DNA from: Mycolicibacterium austroafricanum
GTDB lineage: Bacteria; Actinomycetota; Actinomycetes; Mycobacteriales; Mycobacteriaceae
Reading direction: 5' to 3'
Length of the DNA: 64,000 nt
Assembly: GCF_000612725.1 (NCBI RefSeq)
Contig: NZ_HG964461.1
Location: 1-64,000 of the forward strand
Numbering within the stretch: position 1 is the stretch's first letter; every line of letters begins with the position of its first letter. Under the pieces are notes generated by a model, which searched no databases, was not told where the DNA came from, and saw only the letters and a list, made by a program, of their open reading frames with translations. The position numbers and the translations under genes are program-made. Shown one piece after another: positions 43,741-52,290 of this stretch.

Positions 43741-44733
43741 ATGTCCCTGCGCGTCGCGGTAACCGGTCCGACCGGCGAAATCGGCATATCCACGATCTCG
43801 GCGCTCGAAGCGCACCCGGCCGTGGCCGAGATCATCGGCATGGCGCGACGGCCGTTCGACACCTCCGAACACGGGTGGACGAAGACGACTTACCGTCAGG
43901 GCGACATCCTCGACCGCGACGCGGTGGAGGCGCTGGTCGCCGACACCGACGTCGTCGTGCATCTGGCTTTCATCATCATGGGTTCCCGCGAGGAGAGCGC
44001 CCGCGGGAACCTGGAGGGCACCCGCAACGTCTTCGAGGCCGCGGTCGCCGGACCGCGGGTGCGCCGACTCGTCTACACCTCGTCGGTGGCCGCATACGGC
44101 TATCACTCCGACAATCCCGTCCCGATCACCGAGGACGTCCCGCCGCGCGGCTCACCCGAGCACTACTACTCCGAGCAGAAGGCGGCCTGCGAAGCGTTGC
44201 TGGCCGACGTCACCGCCGGGTCCGCGCTGGAGGTGTATGTGCTGCGTCCATGCATCGTCGCCGGCCCGAAAGCGACCGCGCTGGCCGATGCGATGCCGTG
44301 GAACCAACTGCCCGGGTCGGTGCGTCGCCTCGCGCACGCGCTGCCGCTTCTCAAGCCACCGTTCCCCGACCCCGGCACGCCGGTACAGCTGGTGCACCAC
44401 GATGACGTCGCGTCGGCGATAGTGGCCGCCGTGACCACGACCTCGGCCCAGCCGGGCGCCTACAACATCGCCGGCGACGGGGTGCTGTCCATGTCGGCGG
44501 TGGGCGAAGCGCTCGGAGCGCGGCCGGTGAGGGTGCCCCACGGGGCGGCGACGGCCACCTCCGAGGTGATCGCGAGGCTGCCGTTCGTTCCGTCGATCCT
44601 GGAGTGGCTGCACGCCGGCAGGACCTCGGTCGTGATGGACACCACCAAGGCCAGGGATCAACTCGGTTGGCGTCCGAATTTCTCTGCCGCCGAAACCCTT
44701 TCAGCCCTGGCGAGCAGCATCGGCAACGACTGA
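43741..44733 (+). CDS. NAD-dependent epimerase/dehydratase-like extended SDR
   Basis: The product is 330 residues. VAVTGPTGEIG is the Rossmann glycine motif, VVHLAFIIMGS the second strand, YTSSVAAYG the serine and YYSEQKAACE the catalytic Tyr/Lys. Extended SDRs of this branch act on nucleotide sugars, sterols or related alcohols; the substrate is unknown. It follows the STAS gene by 51 bases on the same strand but may have its own promoter. Confidence 0.85.
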   Translation: MSLRVAVTGPTGEIGISTISALEAHPAVAEIIGMARRPFDTSEHGWTKTTYRQGDILDRDAVEALVADTDVVVHLAFIIMGSREESARGNLEGTRNVFEAAVAGPRVRRLVYTSSVAAYGYHSDNPVPITEDVPPRGSPEHYYSEQKAACEALLADVTAGSALEVYVLRPCIVAGPKATALADAMPWNQLPGSVRRLAHALPLLKPPFPDPGTPVQLVHHDDVASAIVAAVTTTSAQPGAYNIAGDGVLSMSAVGEALGARPVRVPHGAATATSEVIARLPFVPSILEWLHAGRTSVVMDTTKARDQLGWRPNFSAAETLSALASSIGND

Positions 44734-44749
44734 CGGACGCCGCGCGGTA

Positions 44750-44770
44750 CGCCCGCGTGTCAGGCGGGCG
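44750..44770. terminator. bidirectional hairpin between convergent genes
   Basis: CGCCCGC and GCGGGCG pair around a seven-base loop, between the epimerase stop (44733) and the stop of the SnoaL-like gene (44760), which it overlaps. Confidence 0.55.
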
Positions 44771-45128
44771 GAGTGAGCACCGTGAACATGTCCGTGATGG
44801 AGCCTTCGTCGTTGATCAGCGCCGCGTCGAAACCCGACATGAGCTGAGCGCCGGTGCCCGGATCCACCAGGTGCCAGGCGAGATGACCGAACCCGGGTAG
44901 CGTCCGGACCGGAGTCGCGGCGACGAACTGGCTCTCTCCCAGATTCTCCTGTAGCGCCACACATTTCTGCTCAAGCGCGGCACGGCCGACCGTGACGCCC
45001 TCCGCGTCGACCCATCGCACATCCTCGGCGTAGGTGCGCTCGACGGCGGCACGTCGCTTGGCCCCGTCACGTTCGTTGAACACGCCGAGCAGGTTGGCCA
45101 GCATCAGGGTCTCGATGGGGTCTGACAT
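44760..45128 (-). CDS. SnoaL/NTF2-like protein
   Basis: The product is 122 residues from the ATG at 45126-45128 (GTG one codon upstream). Length and pattern (FNERDGAKRRAAVERTYAEDVRWVDAEG, then GHLAWHLVDPGTG) fit the SnoaL-like/NTF2 cone fold that holds small hydrophobic ligands. Substrate not known. It follows the thioesterase gene on the same strand by 28 bases. Confidence 0.75.
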   Translation of the reverse strand: MSDPIETLMLANLLGVFNERDGAKRRAAVERTYAEDVRWVDAEGVTVGRAALEQKCVALQENLGESQFVAATPVRTLPGFGHLAWHLVDPGTGAQLMSGFDAALINDEGSITDMFTVLTPPA

Positions 45129-45156
45129 CACTGCGCTCCTCGTCCTGGGATATCGG

Positions 45157-45588
<432 letters not shown>

Positions 45589-45599
45589 CGCGGGGTCCT

Positions 45600-46901
45600 T
45601 CACCAATAGTTCAGCGCTCGCCGGAAAGTGTCGGCCAGCCATGCTTTGTCGACGTCGATGGGGGCGTTGTTCAGCAAGCGCTGTTGCGGCCACGCGCCGT
45701 CGGCGAGGGCGGCGGCGTCGGTCTCCGAATAGCCCACGCCGGCAAGCCCGTTGGGCATCCCCACCGCACGCATGATCCGGATGAGGTGTTCTGCCAACAC
45801 CGTGCCCGCATCCTCGGGTCCGGCGTCGGCCGCGTCGGCGCCGAGTTGCCTGGCCGCCTCCAGATGGCGGACCGGGTCCGTGGGCGCGGTGAGCCGGAAT
45901 GCGGCGGGCGCGTTGAGCACCACCGACATCCCGTGCGGGACCATCGGCTCGTCGCCCGGGTACTCCGGCGGGTGGAAGTCGTGGACCTGGCCGGCCACCG
46001 CGTACGCCATCGCGTGCGGAATGTGCACTCCGGCGTTGCCGAACGCGATGCCGGCCAGCGTCGCCGCCCACATCACCTGCTCTCGGGCCTCGCGGTCGGC
46101 CGCATCGGTGACGGCCCGCTCCAGGTAGCGTCCGAGCAACCGCAGCGCCTCGAGGCTGCCCAGATCGCTCCACGGGTTGGCGCCCTGGCTCATCGGACGC
46201 CGGCTGGGCCTGCCGGTCACGGCGCGGCGCCGGTAGGGCCGCGCGGTGTAGGACTCCAGCGCGTGAGACAGCACGTCGAGTCCGCTGCAGGCCACCACAC
46301 TGGCGGGCAACGTGTCCGTACAGTCCGGGTCGACGAGGGCTTCGGTCGGGCGTAGCGCCGGAGAGGCGATGCCGGTCTTGGCGGCCATGGCCAGCAGGTC
46401 GAAGATCGCGATCCCGGTGACCTCGCTGCCGGTTCCGGATGTGGTCGGGCACGCGATGTGCGGCCGCAGCGGTCCCGGCACCGCGGCGCCGGCGCCCACA
46501 GGGGCGTTGACGTATTCGAGGAAGTCGGCAGGATGGCTGGCGTAGAGGTTTGCGGCCTTCGCGGTGTCGATGACCGAGCCGCCGCCGACCGACACGTAGC
46601 CGTCGGGATTGACGTCCGTTGCGAATGCCGCGGCCTGCTTGAAGGATTCGTCGGTGGGTTCGACCCGGGCGTCGGGGTAGGACACCACCTCGACTCCGGC
46701 CTCACGCAGCGACCGCTGCACCGTGTCGAAGATCTCCAGGGTGGCGACGGTGGGATCGGAGAACAGCGCGACCCGGTGGATCCCCAGCGCGGCGGCCCGG
46801 TCCCCCACCTCGGCCAGACAGCCCCGCCCGAAGGTGACCCGCGATGCGTCGACGGTGAACGCGGTGTCGCCGTCCAGACCGCTGTGATGGCAGCAACTCA
46901 T
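45600..46901 (-). CDS. iron-containing alcohol dehydrogenase, hydroxyacid-oxoacid transhydrogenase-like
   Basis: The product is 433 residues from the ATG at 46899-46901. VSVGGGSVIDTAKAANL and PTTSGTGSEVTGIAIF are the NAD and active-site blocks; GNAGVHIPHAMAYAVAG and HGMSVVLNAPA carry His ligands of the metal. The N-terminus, CCHHSG followed by the ADH fold, resembles ADHFE1-type transhydrogenase, which converts 4-hydroxybutyrate using 2-oxoglutarate. This subfamily assignment is an inference. It is upstream of the thioesterase gene. Confidence 0.75.
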   Translation of the reverse strand: MSCCHHSGLDGDTAFTVDASRVTFGRGCLAEVGDRAAALGIHRVALFSDPTVATLEIFDTVQRSLREAGVEVVSYPDARVEPTDESFKQAAAFATDVNPDGYVSVGGGSVIDTAKAANLYASHPADFLEYVNAPVGAGAAVPGPLRPHIACPTTSGTGSEVTGIAIFDLLAMAAKTGIASPALRPTEALVDPDCTDTLPASVVACSGLDVLSHALESYTARPYRRRAVTGRPSRRPMSQGANPWSDLGSLEALRLLGRYLERAVTDAADREAREQVMWAATLAGIAFGNAGVHIPHAMAYAVAGQVHDFHPPEYPGDEPMVPHGMSVVLNAPAAFRLTAPTDPVRHLEAARQLGADAADAGPEDAGTVLAEHLIRIMRAVGMPNGLAGVGYSETDAAALADGAWPQQRLLNNAPIDVDKAWLADTFRRALNYW

Positions 46902-46945
46902 GGTGCCGATTCTCCACGACTGCGGCGGTGCTGCTTTCCCACGAG

Positions 46946-47788
46946 TCAGCTGCTCGAAGCGGCGGCGAGCCGGGCCCTTTCGGTCATCGAGGCCACCACT
47001 CCGCCGTCGTTGAGGATGTCGGTGCCGGTGAGGTAACCGGCTTTGTCGCCGGCGCAGAAGGCCAGCAGTTCTGCCATCTCCTCCGGCTTGCCCCAGCGCG
47101 GGACCGCGGCGTCGGCGACCATCGCGCCCGCGCCTGCCTGCTCTTCCAGCCGGCCCATCTCGGTGTCGACGGACCCCGGCGAGACCGACACGATACGCAG
47201 ACCGCGACCGTTGAACCGTTCGGCCTGCGAGCTGCTGTACCAGCGGACGAAGCTCTTGCTGATCGCGTATGAGATGCCCGACCGGGCTTCCTCGGGAGCG
47301 ATCGCGCACGCCGCCAGCATCTCGGTCATGAACGCCTCGGTGTCCTGCAACGCCAGCGGGAACGCCGACGTCGGGATCAGCTCGGCCGGCAGCAGGTAGG
47401 CCGCCATCGATGCCACGTTGACGATCGCGGCGCCGTCGGTCGCCGCCCCGTAGAACGCCTCGTCGACGTTGAGCGTGCCCAGCGCGTTGGTCCGCATGAC
47501 GTACTCGGCGTCACCCATGCTGGGGCTCACGCCCGCGGTGTGGATCACCGAGACAAGCGTGCCGAGTCTCGACACCGTCTCGAACAGCGCGTCGACGGCC
47601 CGGCGGTCCGTCACGTCGCAGTTGACCGCGGTGACGGCCACGCCGAGGTCTTTCAGCGCCGCCGCCGCGCCGTCGAGCCGGTCCTGCCGGACGTCGCACA
47701 GCACCACCGCACGGTCCTGACCGACCACCTTGGCCGTGGCCAGACCCATGCCGCCCGCACCGCCTGTGATTAACGAAACCGCAGTCAT
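46946..47788 (-). CDS. short-chain dehydrogenase (3-alpha-hydroxysteroid dehydrogenase-like)
   Basis: The product is 280 residues from the ATG at 47786-47788, with GGGAGG upstream. SLITGGAGGMGLATAK is the NAD motif, Ser in VNVASMAAYL and the Tyr/Lys in SYAISKSF. The insertion between the Ser and Tyr segments and the ending LTGTDILNDGGVVA resemble 3-alpha-HSD/carbonyl reductases. Substrate not certain. It lies 44 bases upstream of the alcohol dehydrogenase gene, likely in one catabolic unit. Confidence 0.83.
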   Translation of the reverse strand: MTAVSLITGGAGGMGLATAKVVGQDRAVVLCDVRQDRLDGAAAALKDLGVAVTAVNCDVTDRRAVDALFETVSRLGTLVSVIHTAGVSPSMGDAEYVMRTNALGTLNVDEAFYGAATDGAAIVNVASMAAYLLPAELIPTSAFPLALQDTEAFMTEMLAACAIAPEEARSGISYAISKSFVRWYSSSQAERFNGRGLRIVSVSPGSVDTEMGRLEEQAGAGAMVADAAVPRWGKPEEMAELLAFCAGDKAGYLTGTDILNDGGVVASMTERARLAAASSS

Positions 47789-47859
47789 ATGTAAACCTCC
47801 CTCAGACATTCAACACTGCGTGCGATCCGTGGGGAACGGTCCGTCGGTACTTTCGAGAG

Positions 47860-49092
47860 ATGTCAGACAACCCGGCCGAAGCGGTCGAGGAGGCCGCGAC
47901 CCCGCCGCGCCGATCCCGCGGCCGCTGGCGCCGCAGTGCGGTGGTGCTCGCCGTCATGCTGCTGCTGTTCGGTGTGCCGTGGTCGACGCTGGTGGTCGGC
48001 GGCGCGGCCTGGCCGACGGCCGTCGCGGTGGCCGGCACGCTCGTGTTCGTCGCGGCGTTCGCCGGGCTGCCCGTGGCGATGATGCTGGGACACGGCCCCG
48101 CACGGCGCGACTGGGCGGCCGTGCTGGGCGATGCGCTGCTCGGCGCGGCGTGGGTGTTGTTCGTGTGGTCAGTGCTGGGCCAGCTGTTCGAGGTGGTGCT
48201 GCTGGCCGCCGGGGTGGCCGATCCGACCCGTTCCCGGCTCGTCGCCGCCGTGGTCGTCACCGTGGCCGTAGGACTGCTGGCCTGGGGTTACGTCGAGGCG
48301 ATGCGGGTGCCCCGGGTCAAGAACCTGGACGTGGCGATCCGGCGGCTCGGCCGCGGGCTGGACGGCCTGCGCGTCGCCGTCATCACCGACACGCACTACG
48401 GCCCGATCGACCGCGCCCGGTGGTCGGCGGGCGTGGTGGAGCGGGTCAACGAACTGGACGCCGACGTGGTGTGCCACGTCGGCGACATCGCCGACGGCAC
48501 GGCCGACATCCGGGAGGCGCAGGCCTCGCCGCTGGCCCGGGTGCGCGCCAGGTCGGCACGCGTGTACGTGACCGGCAATCACGAGTACTTCAGCGAGGCG
48601 CAGGGCTGGCTCGACTACATGGAGCGAATCGGGTGGGATGTGCTGCACAACCGGCATGTCGTGGTGGAGCGGGGTGGCGACCGGATGGTCGTCGCCGGGA
48701 TCGACGACGCCACCGCTTCGGGTTCCGGGGTGTCGGGGCACGGCGCGGACCTGGATTCCGCGCTGATCGGCGCCGACCGGTCGCTGCCGGTGTTGCTGCT
48801 GGCGCATCAGCCCAAGCAGGTCGTGCATGCCGTGCGCGGCGGGGTCGATCTGCAGATCTCCGGTCACACCCACGGCGGCCAGATCTGGCCGTTCAACTTC
48901 CTGGTGCGGCTGGAACAGCCCGTGGTGCACGGGCTCAGCACGCACGGCGACCGGACCCAGCTGTACACCAGCAGGGGCACCGGGTTCTGGGGGCCGCCGT
49001 TCCGGGTGTTCGCGCCCAGTGAGATCACCGTGCTGACGCTGCGCAGGTGTTCGTCGGACGACGATCAAGCGGCGAGGCACGAGCCGCGATGA
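47860..49092 (+). CDS. membrane metallophosphoesterase
   Basis: The product is 410 residues. Four N-terminal membrane helices (about 25-130) precede a calcineurin-like phosphoesterase: ITDTHYGPID, CHVGDIADG, VTGNHEYF, and ISGHTHGGQIWP bind two metals. This YkuE/YaeI-like type hydrolyses phosphodiesters, perhaps lipid-linked. The last 13 residues (SSDDDQAARHEPR) are encoded by the first copy of a 61-base tandem repeat, so the tail came from repeat insertion. Confidence 0.87.
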   Translation: MSDNPAEAVEEAATPPRRSRGRWRRSAVVLAVMLLLFGVPWSTLVVGGAAWPTAVAVAGTLVFVAAFAGLPVAMMLGHGPARRDWAAVLGDALLGAAWVLFVWSVLGQLFEVVLLAAGVADPTRSRLVAAVVVTVAVGLLAWGYVEAMRVPRVKNLDVAIRRLGRGLDGLRVAVITDTHYGPIDRARWSAGVVERVNELDADVVCHVGDIADGTADIREAQASPLARVRARSARVYVTGNHEYFSEAQGWLDYMERIGWDVLHNRHVVVERGGDRMVVAGIDDATASGSGVSGHGADLDSALIGADRSLPVLLLAHQPKQVVHAVRGGVDLQISGHTHGGQIWPFNFLVRLEQPVVHGLSTHGDRTQLYTSRGTGFWGPPFRVFAPSEITVLTLRRCSSDDDQAARHEPR

Positions 49093-49228
49093 GGAGCCCG
49101 ACCATGAAATCCAGTCGGACGACGATCAAGCGGCGAGGCACGAGCCGCGATGAGGAGCCCGACCATGAAATCCAGTCGGACGACGATCAAGCGGCGAGGG
49201 ACGAGCCGCGATGAGGAGCCCGACCATG
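49053..49228 (+). repeat. 61-bp tandem repeat, 2.9 copies, MIRU-like
   Basis: Copies begin at 49053, 49114 and 49175; the third ends near 49228. Copies are identical except near the third, where one base changes (gaggca to gaggga). Each unit carries a TGA/ATG overlap and GAGGAG followed by ATG, the arrangement of mycobacterial interspersed repetitive units. It lies at the end of one gene and before the start of the next on the same strand. The MIRU name is an inference from organisation. Confidence 0.75.
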
Positions 49229-49248
49229 GGGTTAGGCAAGATACCTGC

Positions 49249-50076
49249 GTGTCCTCTTCGCTGGGCGACGTGCTCGCCTCCATGCAGCTCGACCAGGCCG
49301 GCCCGGCGGCGTTCGTCGGCAGGCAGCTGCCCGCACCGGCCAACCACATTCTGGGCGGCCACATCTCCGCGCAGGCGCTGCTGGCGGCCAGCCTCACCGC
49401 ACCCGGCCGCACCCCGCACAGCGTGCACACCTACTTCCTGCGACCCGGCGACTCCCGGCTCACGGTCACCTTCGACGTGGTGAATCTTCAAGAAGGGCGC
49501 ACCTTCTCGGCGCGCCGGGTGACCGCCCGCCAGGGTGACGAGATCCTGCTGGAGGCCATGTCGTCGTTCAAGTCGAGCACCCCGAGCGCCCGACCGGTCA
49601 CCTACCAGCCCCGGTGTCCCGAAGTGGCGCCACCCGAATCACTGCCCCGGGTGGCGCCGCACTTCGCGGAGTCCGACGAGGTCACCAAGGGCCAGTGGGC
49701 GAGCCTGCGCTGGTTCGAACGCCGCATCGTCGACGCCGCCGCCGACCCGCCCGCCCGGTCCCGGATCTGGTGGCGCCCCGACGGCGAGGTCCCCGACGAC
49801 CCGGTGCTCACGGCGTCGCTGGTCGCCTACCTGTCGGCGGTGACGTTGACCGAGCCGGCCTACGCCGCACGCGGCGGCGTCACCGTGTCGGCGCAGCGCG
49901 ACCATTCGGTGTGGTTCCACGCCGCGGCCGATCTGTCGGACTGGCTTCTCTACGAACAGTCCTCGCCCAGCAGCGCCGACACCCTCGCACTGGCCAGCGG
50001 GACGATGTTCAACCGGACCGGGGAGCTGGTGTGCACGGTGCGCCAGGAGATGTACTTCCCGGCTTCCCGGCATTGA
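49249..50076 (+). CDS. TesB-type acyl-CoA thioesterase II
   Basis: The product is 275 residues from the GTG at 49249; earlier starts lie in the tandem repeat. PANHILGGHISAQALLAAS, HTYFLRPGDSRLTVTFDV and GRTFSARRVTARQ are conserved blocks of the double hotdog TesB family; the C-terminal half has LSDWLLYEQSSPSSADTLAL. It would hydrolyse medium- or long-chain acyl-CoA. Confidence 0.88.
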   Translation: MSSSLGDVLASMQLDQAGPAAFVGRQLPAPANHILGGHISAQALLAASLTAPGRTPHSVHTYFLRPGDSRLTVTFDVVNLQEGRTFSARRVTARQGDEILLEAMSSFKSSTPSARPVTYQPRCPEVAPPESLPRVAPHFAESDEVTKGQWASLRWFERRIVDAAADPPARSRIWWRPDGEVPDDPVLTASLVAYLSAVTLTEPAYAARGGVTVSAQRDHSVWFHAAADLSDWLLYEQSSPSSADTLALASGTMFNRTGELVCTVRQEMYFPASRH

Positions 50077-50077
50077 C

Positions 50078-50935
50078 GTGGCGGGTCAGCCATGGCATCG
50101 CGGACGGCTCAGTGAGGAGCAGGCCGCACGCCTCGCTCGCTGTCTTCCCGGTACGCGTCTTCGCGCCGATATGAGCTGGGACCTCGCCGGCACCGTCGTC
50201 CTCGACGTCGACTCCGAGCGCGGCAGGGTTGTGATCAAGGCCGGCGGATCAGGCAACCACCACGTAGGTCGCGAGATCACCGCCTTTGAAGCGTTCACCG
50301 AATGCCTGGCCAGCACCGGGCACGCCGCCGACCTGTTGCATTGCGACCGGACGGCGAACCTTCTCGTCGTGCGATATCTCGACGGATCGTTGGTGATGGG
50401 TTCTGTCGCAGAATCAGCACCCGAAACCTATCGGCAGGCGGGAAGGCTGGCCAAGATCTTTCACGGCCAGGCCCGACGCACGGACCCTGATTGGGATGCC
50501 GCAGCTGTGACGAAATCCTTGAACTGGCTTGACAAGCCTCATCGAATCGCGCCGCGCATCGCCGCGCGCCTTCGAGGCATCCTGACGGGGTATCAACCGC
50601 GCGAGGTGGTCGTGGTGCCCACTCACGGTGATTGGCAACCCCGGAACTGGCTGTTCGACGGCGACACCGTCAAGGTCATCGACTTCGGTCGTTTCGCTTG
50701 GCGACCCGCCGTCACAGATTTCTGTCGGCTCGCCGCCCAGCAGTGGCGGGACGACCCACGGCTGGAAGACGCGTTCTTCGCCGGATACGGCGGCGACCCG
50801 CGAAACCCAGAGCAATGGCGGATGGCAACCGTGCACGAAGCGATCGGCACCGCCGTCTGGGCATATCAGGTCGGCGACGAGAGGTTCGAGCGCCAGGGCC
50901 ACCGGATGGTCGCAGAGGCCTTGGAGCTTTTCTGA
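50078..50935 (+). CDS. phosphotransferase-family (APH/choline kinase fold) protein
   Basis: The product is 285 residues. GTG at 50078, one base after the preceding stop, is taken as start; an ATG at 50171 is the alternative. The catalytic loop is PTHGDWQPRNWLF and the metal site KVIDFGRFAW. Its third codon positions look less GC-biased than in its neighbours, a visual impression that would fit later acquisition. It may phosphorylate an antibiotic or metabolite; not known. Confidence 0.78.
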   Translation: MAGQPWHRGRLSEEQAARLARCLPGTRLRADMSWDLAGTVVLDVDSERGRVVIKAGGSGNHHVGREITAFEAFTECLASTGHAADLLHCDRTANLLVVRYLDGSLVMGSVAESAPETYRQAGRLAKIFHGQARRTDPDWDAAAVTKSLNWLDKPHRIAPRIAARLRGILTGYQPREVVVVPTHGDWQPRNWLFDGDTVKVIDFGRFAWRPAVTDFCRLAAQQWRDDPRLEDAFFAGYGGDPRNPEQWRMATVHEAIGTAVWAYQVGDERFERQGHRMVAEALELF

Positions 50936-50944
50936 GCGCGAAAG

Positions 50945-51379
50945 TCAGCTCTCGGCAAGCTCTTTGAGATTCTTGACGGTCTTGTCCATGATGCGGCCTA
51001 CCTGGCGTGCGGCCACCCGGTCGGCGATCAGGCCCAGCAGTCCGCCGGGTGCTTCATAGGACAACCGGAACGTCACCTTGGTCCGGCCCTGGCCGTTCTC
51101 GCGCAGCCGGAACCGGCCGCGTAACCCCACGCCGGTGATGCCGATGAAAGCGAGATCCCGCGCCTCGTCGAACTCGGTGACTTCGACGACCCCGCCGATC
51201 GGGACCGAACCGACCTTCCAGTGCACGGTGTAGCGGGACCCGACGCCGACCGGACCCGCGGTGACGATCTCCCACCGCTCCAGGCTGGCCATGAACTCCG
51301 GGTAGCAGCCGGGATCGCTGACGTGCTTCCACACGATGTGCGGGTCGACGTCGACGATCACGCTTCGCTGCAGCCGCAT
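50945..51379 (-). CDS. SRPBCC/polyketide cyclase-like protein
   Basis: The product is 144 residues. VDVDPHIVWKHVSDPGCYPEFMAS is the typical START/SRPBCC opening (lipid-binding cavity family), with VTFRLSYEAPGG in the last strand before the C-terminal helix. It binds a hydrophobic ligand, probably a lipid. It follows the acyltransferase gene by 13 bases on the same strand, consistent with a lipid role. Confidence 0.82.
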   Translation of the reverse strand: MRLQRSVIVDVDPHIVWKHVSDPGCYPEFMASLERWEIVTAGPVGVGSRYTVHWKVGSVPIGGVVEVTEFDEARDLAFIGITGVGLRGRFRLRENGQGRTKVTFRLSYEAPGGLLGLIADRVAARQVGRIMDKTVKNLKELAES

Positions 51380-51392
51380 CCGCCTGCCCCCC

Positions 51393-52238
51393 CTAACCGA
51401 TCACCGGGAAGCGGCGCTCGGCGGCCAGCCGGTCGACCGCCGACTGGAGCGCGCCCTCGACCCTGTTGTGGACGGTGTCGTCGTCCCCGGCGGCAATCTC
51501 TTCGGGCGCGATCGGGTCCTGGACCTCGATGGTGATCTTGGTCGGCAGGGGCAGCCGCGGAACCATGTCGCTGACGGCGAGTCCCCACGGGGGAGCCAGG
51601 AGGATCGGGACGCTCTTGAGCCGGGCGATCTTGTCGACCATCAGCAGCCTGGCCAGCCACTGCCCGCGATCCAGGAACAGCGCCGCCTCCTGACCGCCGA
51701 CGCTGGCGATCGGGACGATCGGGACACCCGCCTCGCGGGAAAGCTTCACGTATCCCTTACGCCCACCGAAGTCGACCTCGTGACGCTTCCACGACGGCCG
51801 GAAAACCTCGTAGTCGCCGCCTGGATAGACGAGCAACGCGCCACCGGACTTCAGCGCCAGCGTGGCGTTGTCGTGGTTGGCGGCGACGGTGCCGAACTTG
51901 CGCAGCGAACCCAGACCGGGCATGGACACCACCAGGTTGTGCGCGAGCTGATAGAACGGCCGCTCCACCCCGAAGTAGGAGCAGAACGCCAGCGTGAACA
52001 CGAAGGTGTCGGGCGGCAGATTCCCGCCGCTGTGGTTACCGACCAGCAGCACCGGGCCGTCGGGCGGGATGCGGTCGAGCCCGCGGACGTCGGCACGAAA
52101 GTACAGCGACGCCAGCAGCCACAGCCCGGGCAGCTGCTCGCGGATGTAGTCGGCGTCGCGCTGATCGAGGTCGGCCTTGGGCACCCGCGCGCCGACTTCG
52201 CGTTTGGCCCATTCCAGGACATCGCCCAACCCCGCCAT
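51393..52238 (-). CDS. lysophospholipid acyltransferase family protein
   Basis: The product is 281 residues from the ATG at 52236-52238. The catalytic histidine lies in LLVGNHSGGNLPPD: the usual His-x4-Asp spacing is not kept (Leu at +5, Asp at +8), a variant I believe occurs in mycobacterial members. VYPGGDYEVFRP is the second block (usually EGTR-like) and VPIVPIASVGG the third. It would acylate a glycerol-phosphate lipid at the membrane. Followed by the SRPBCC gene. Confidence 0.82.
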   Translation of the reverse strand: MAGLGDVLEWAKREVGARVPKADLDQRDADYIREQLPGLWLLASLYFRADVRGLDRIPPDGPVLLVGNHSGGNLPPDTFVFTLAFCSYFGVERPFYQLAHNLVVSMPGLGSLRKFGTVAANHDNATLALKSGGALLVYPGGDYEVFRPSWKRHEVDFGGRKGYVKLSREAGVPIVPIASVGGQEAALFLDRGQWLARLLMVDKIARLKSVPILLAPPWGLAVSDMVPRLPLPTKITIEVQDPIAPEEIAAGDDDTVHNRVEGALQSAVDRLAAERRFPVIG

Positions 52239-52290
52239 GGAAGGGCTATTGACTGCGGCGGTGTTCGGCAAACCTGGCAGGCTGGACCCG

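Noticed and set aside
49053..49228. CRISPR array
   Set aside because: The copies are contiguous with no unique spacers, and only three units are present.
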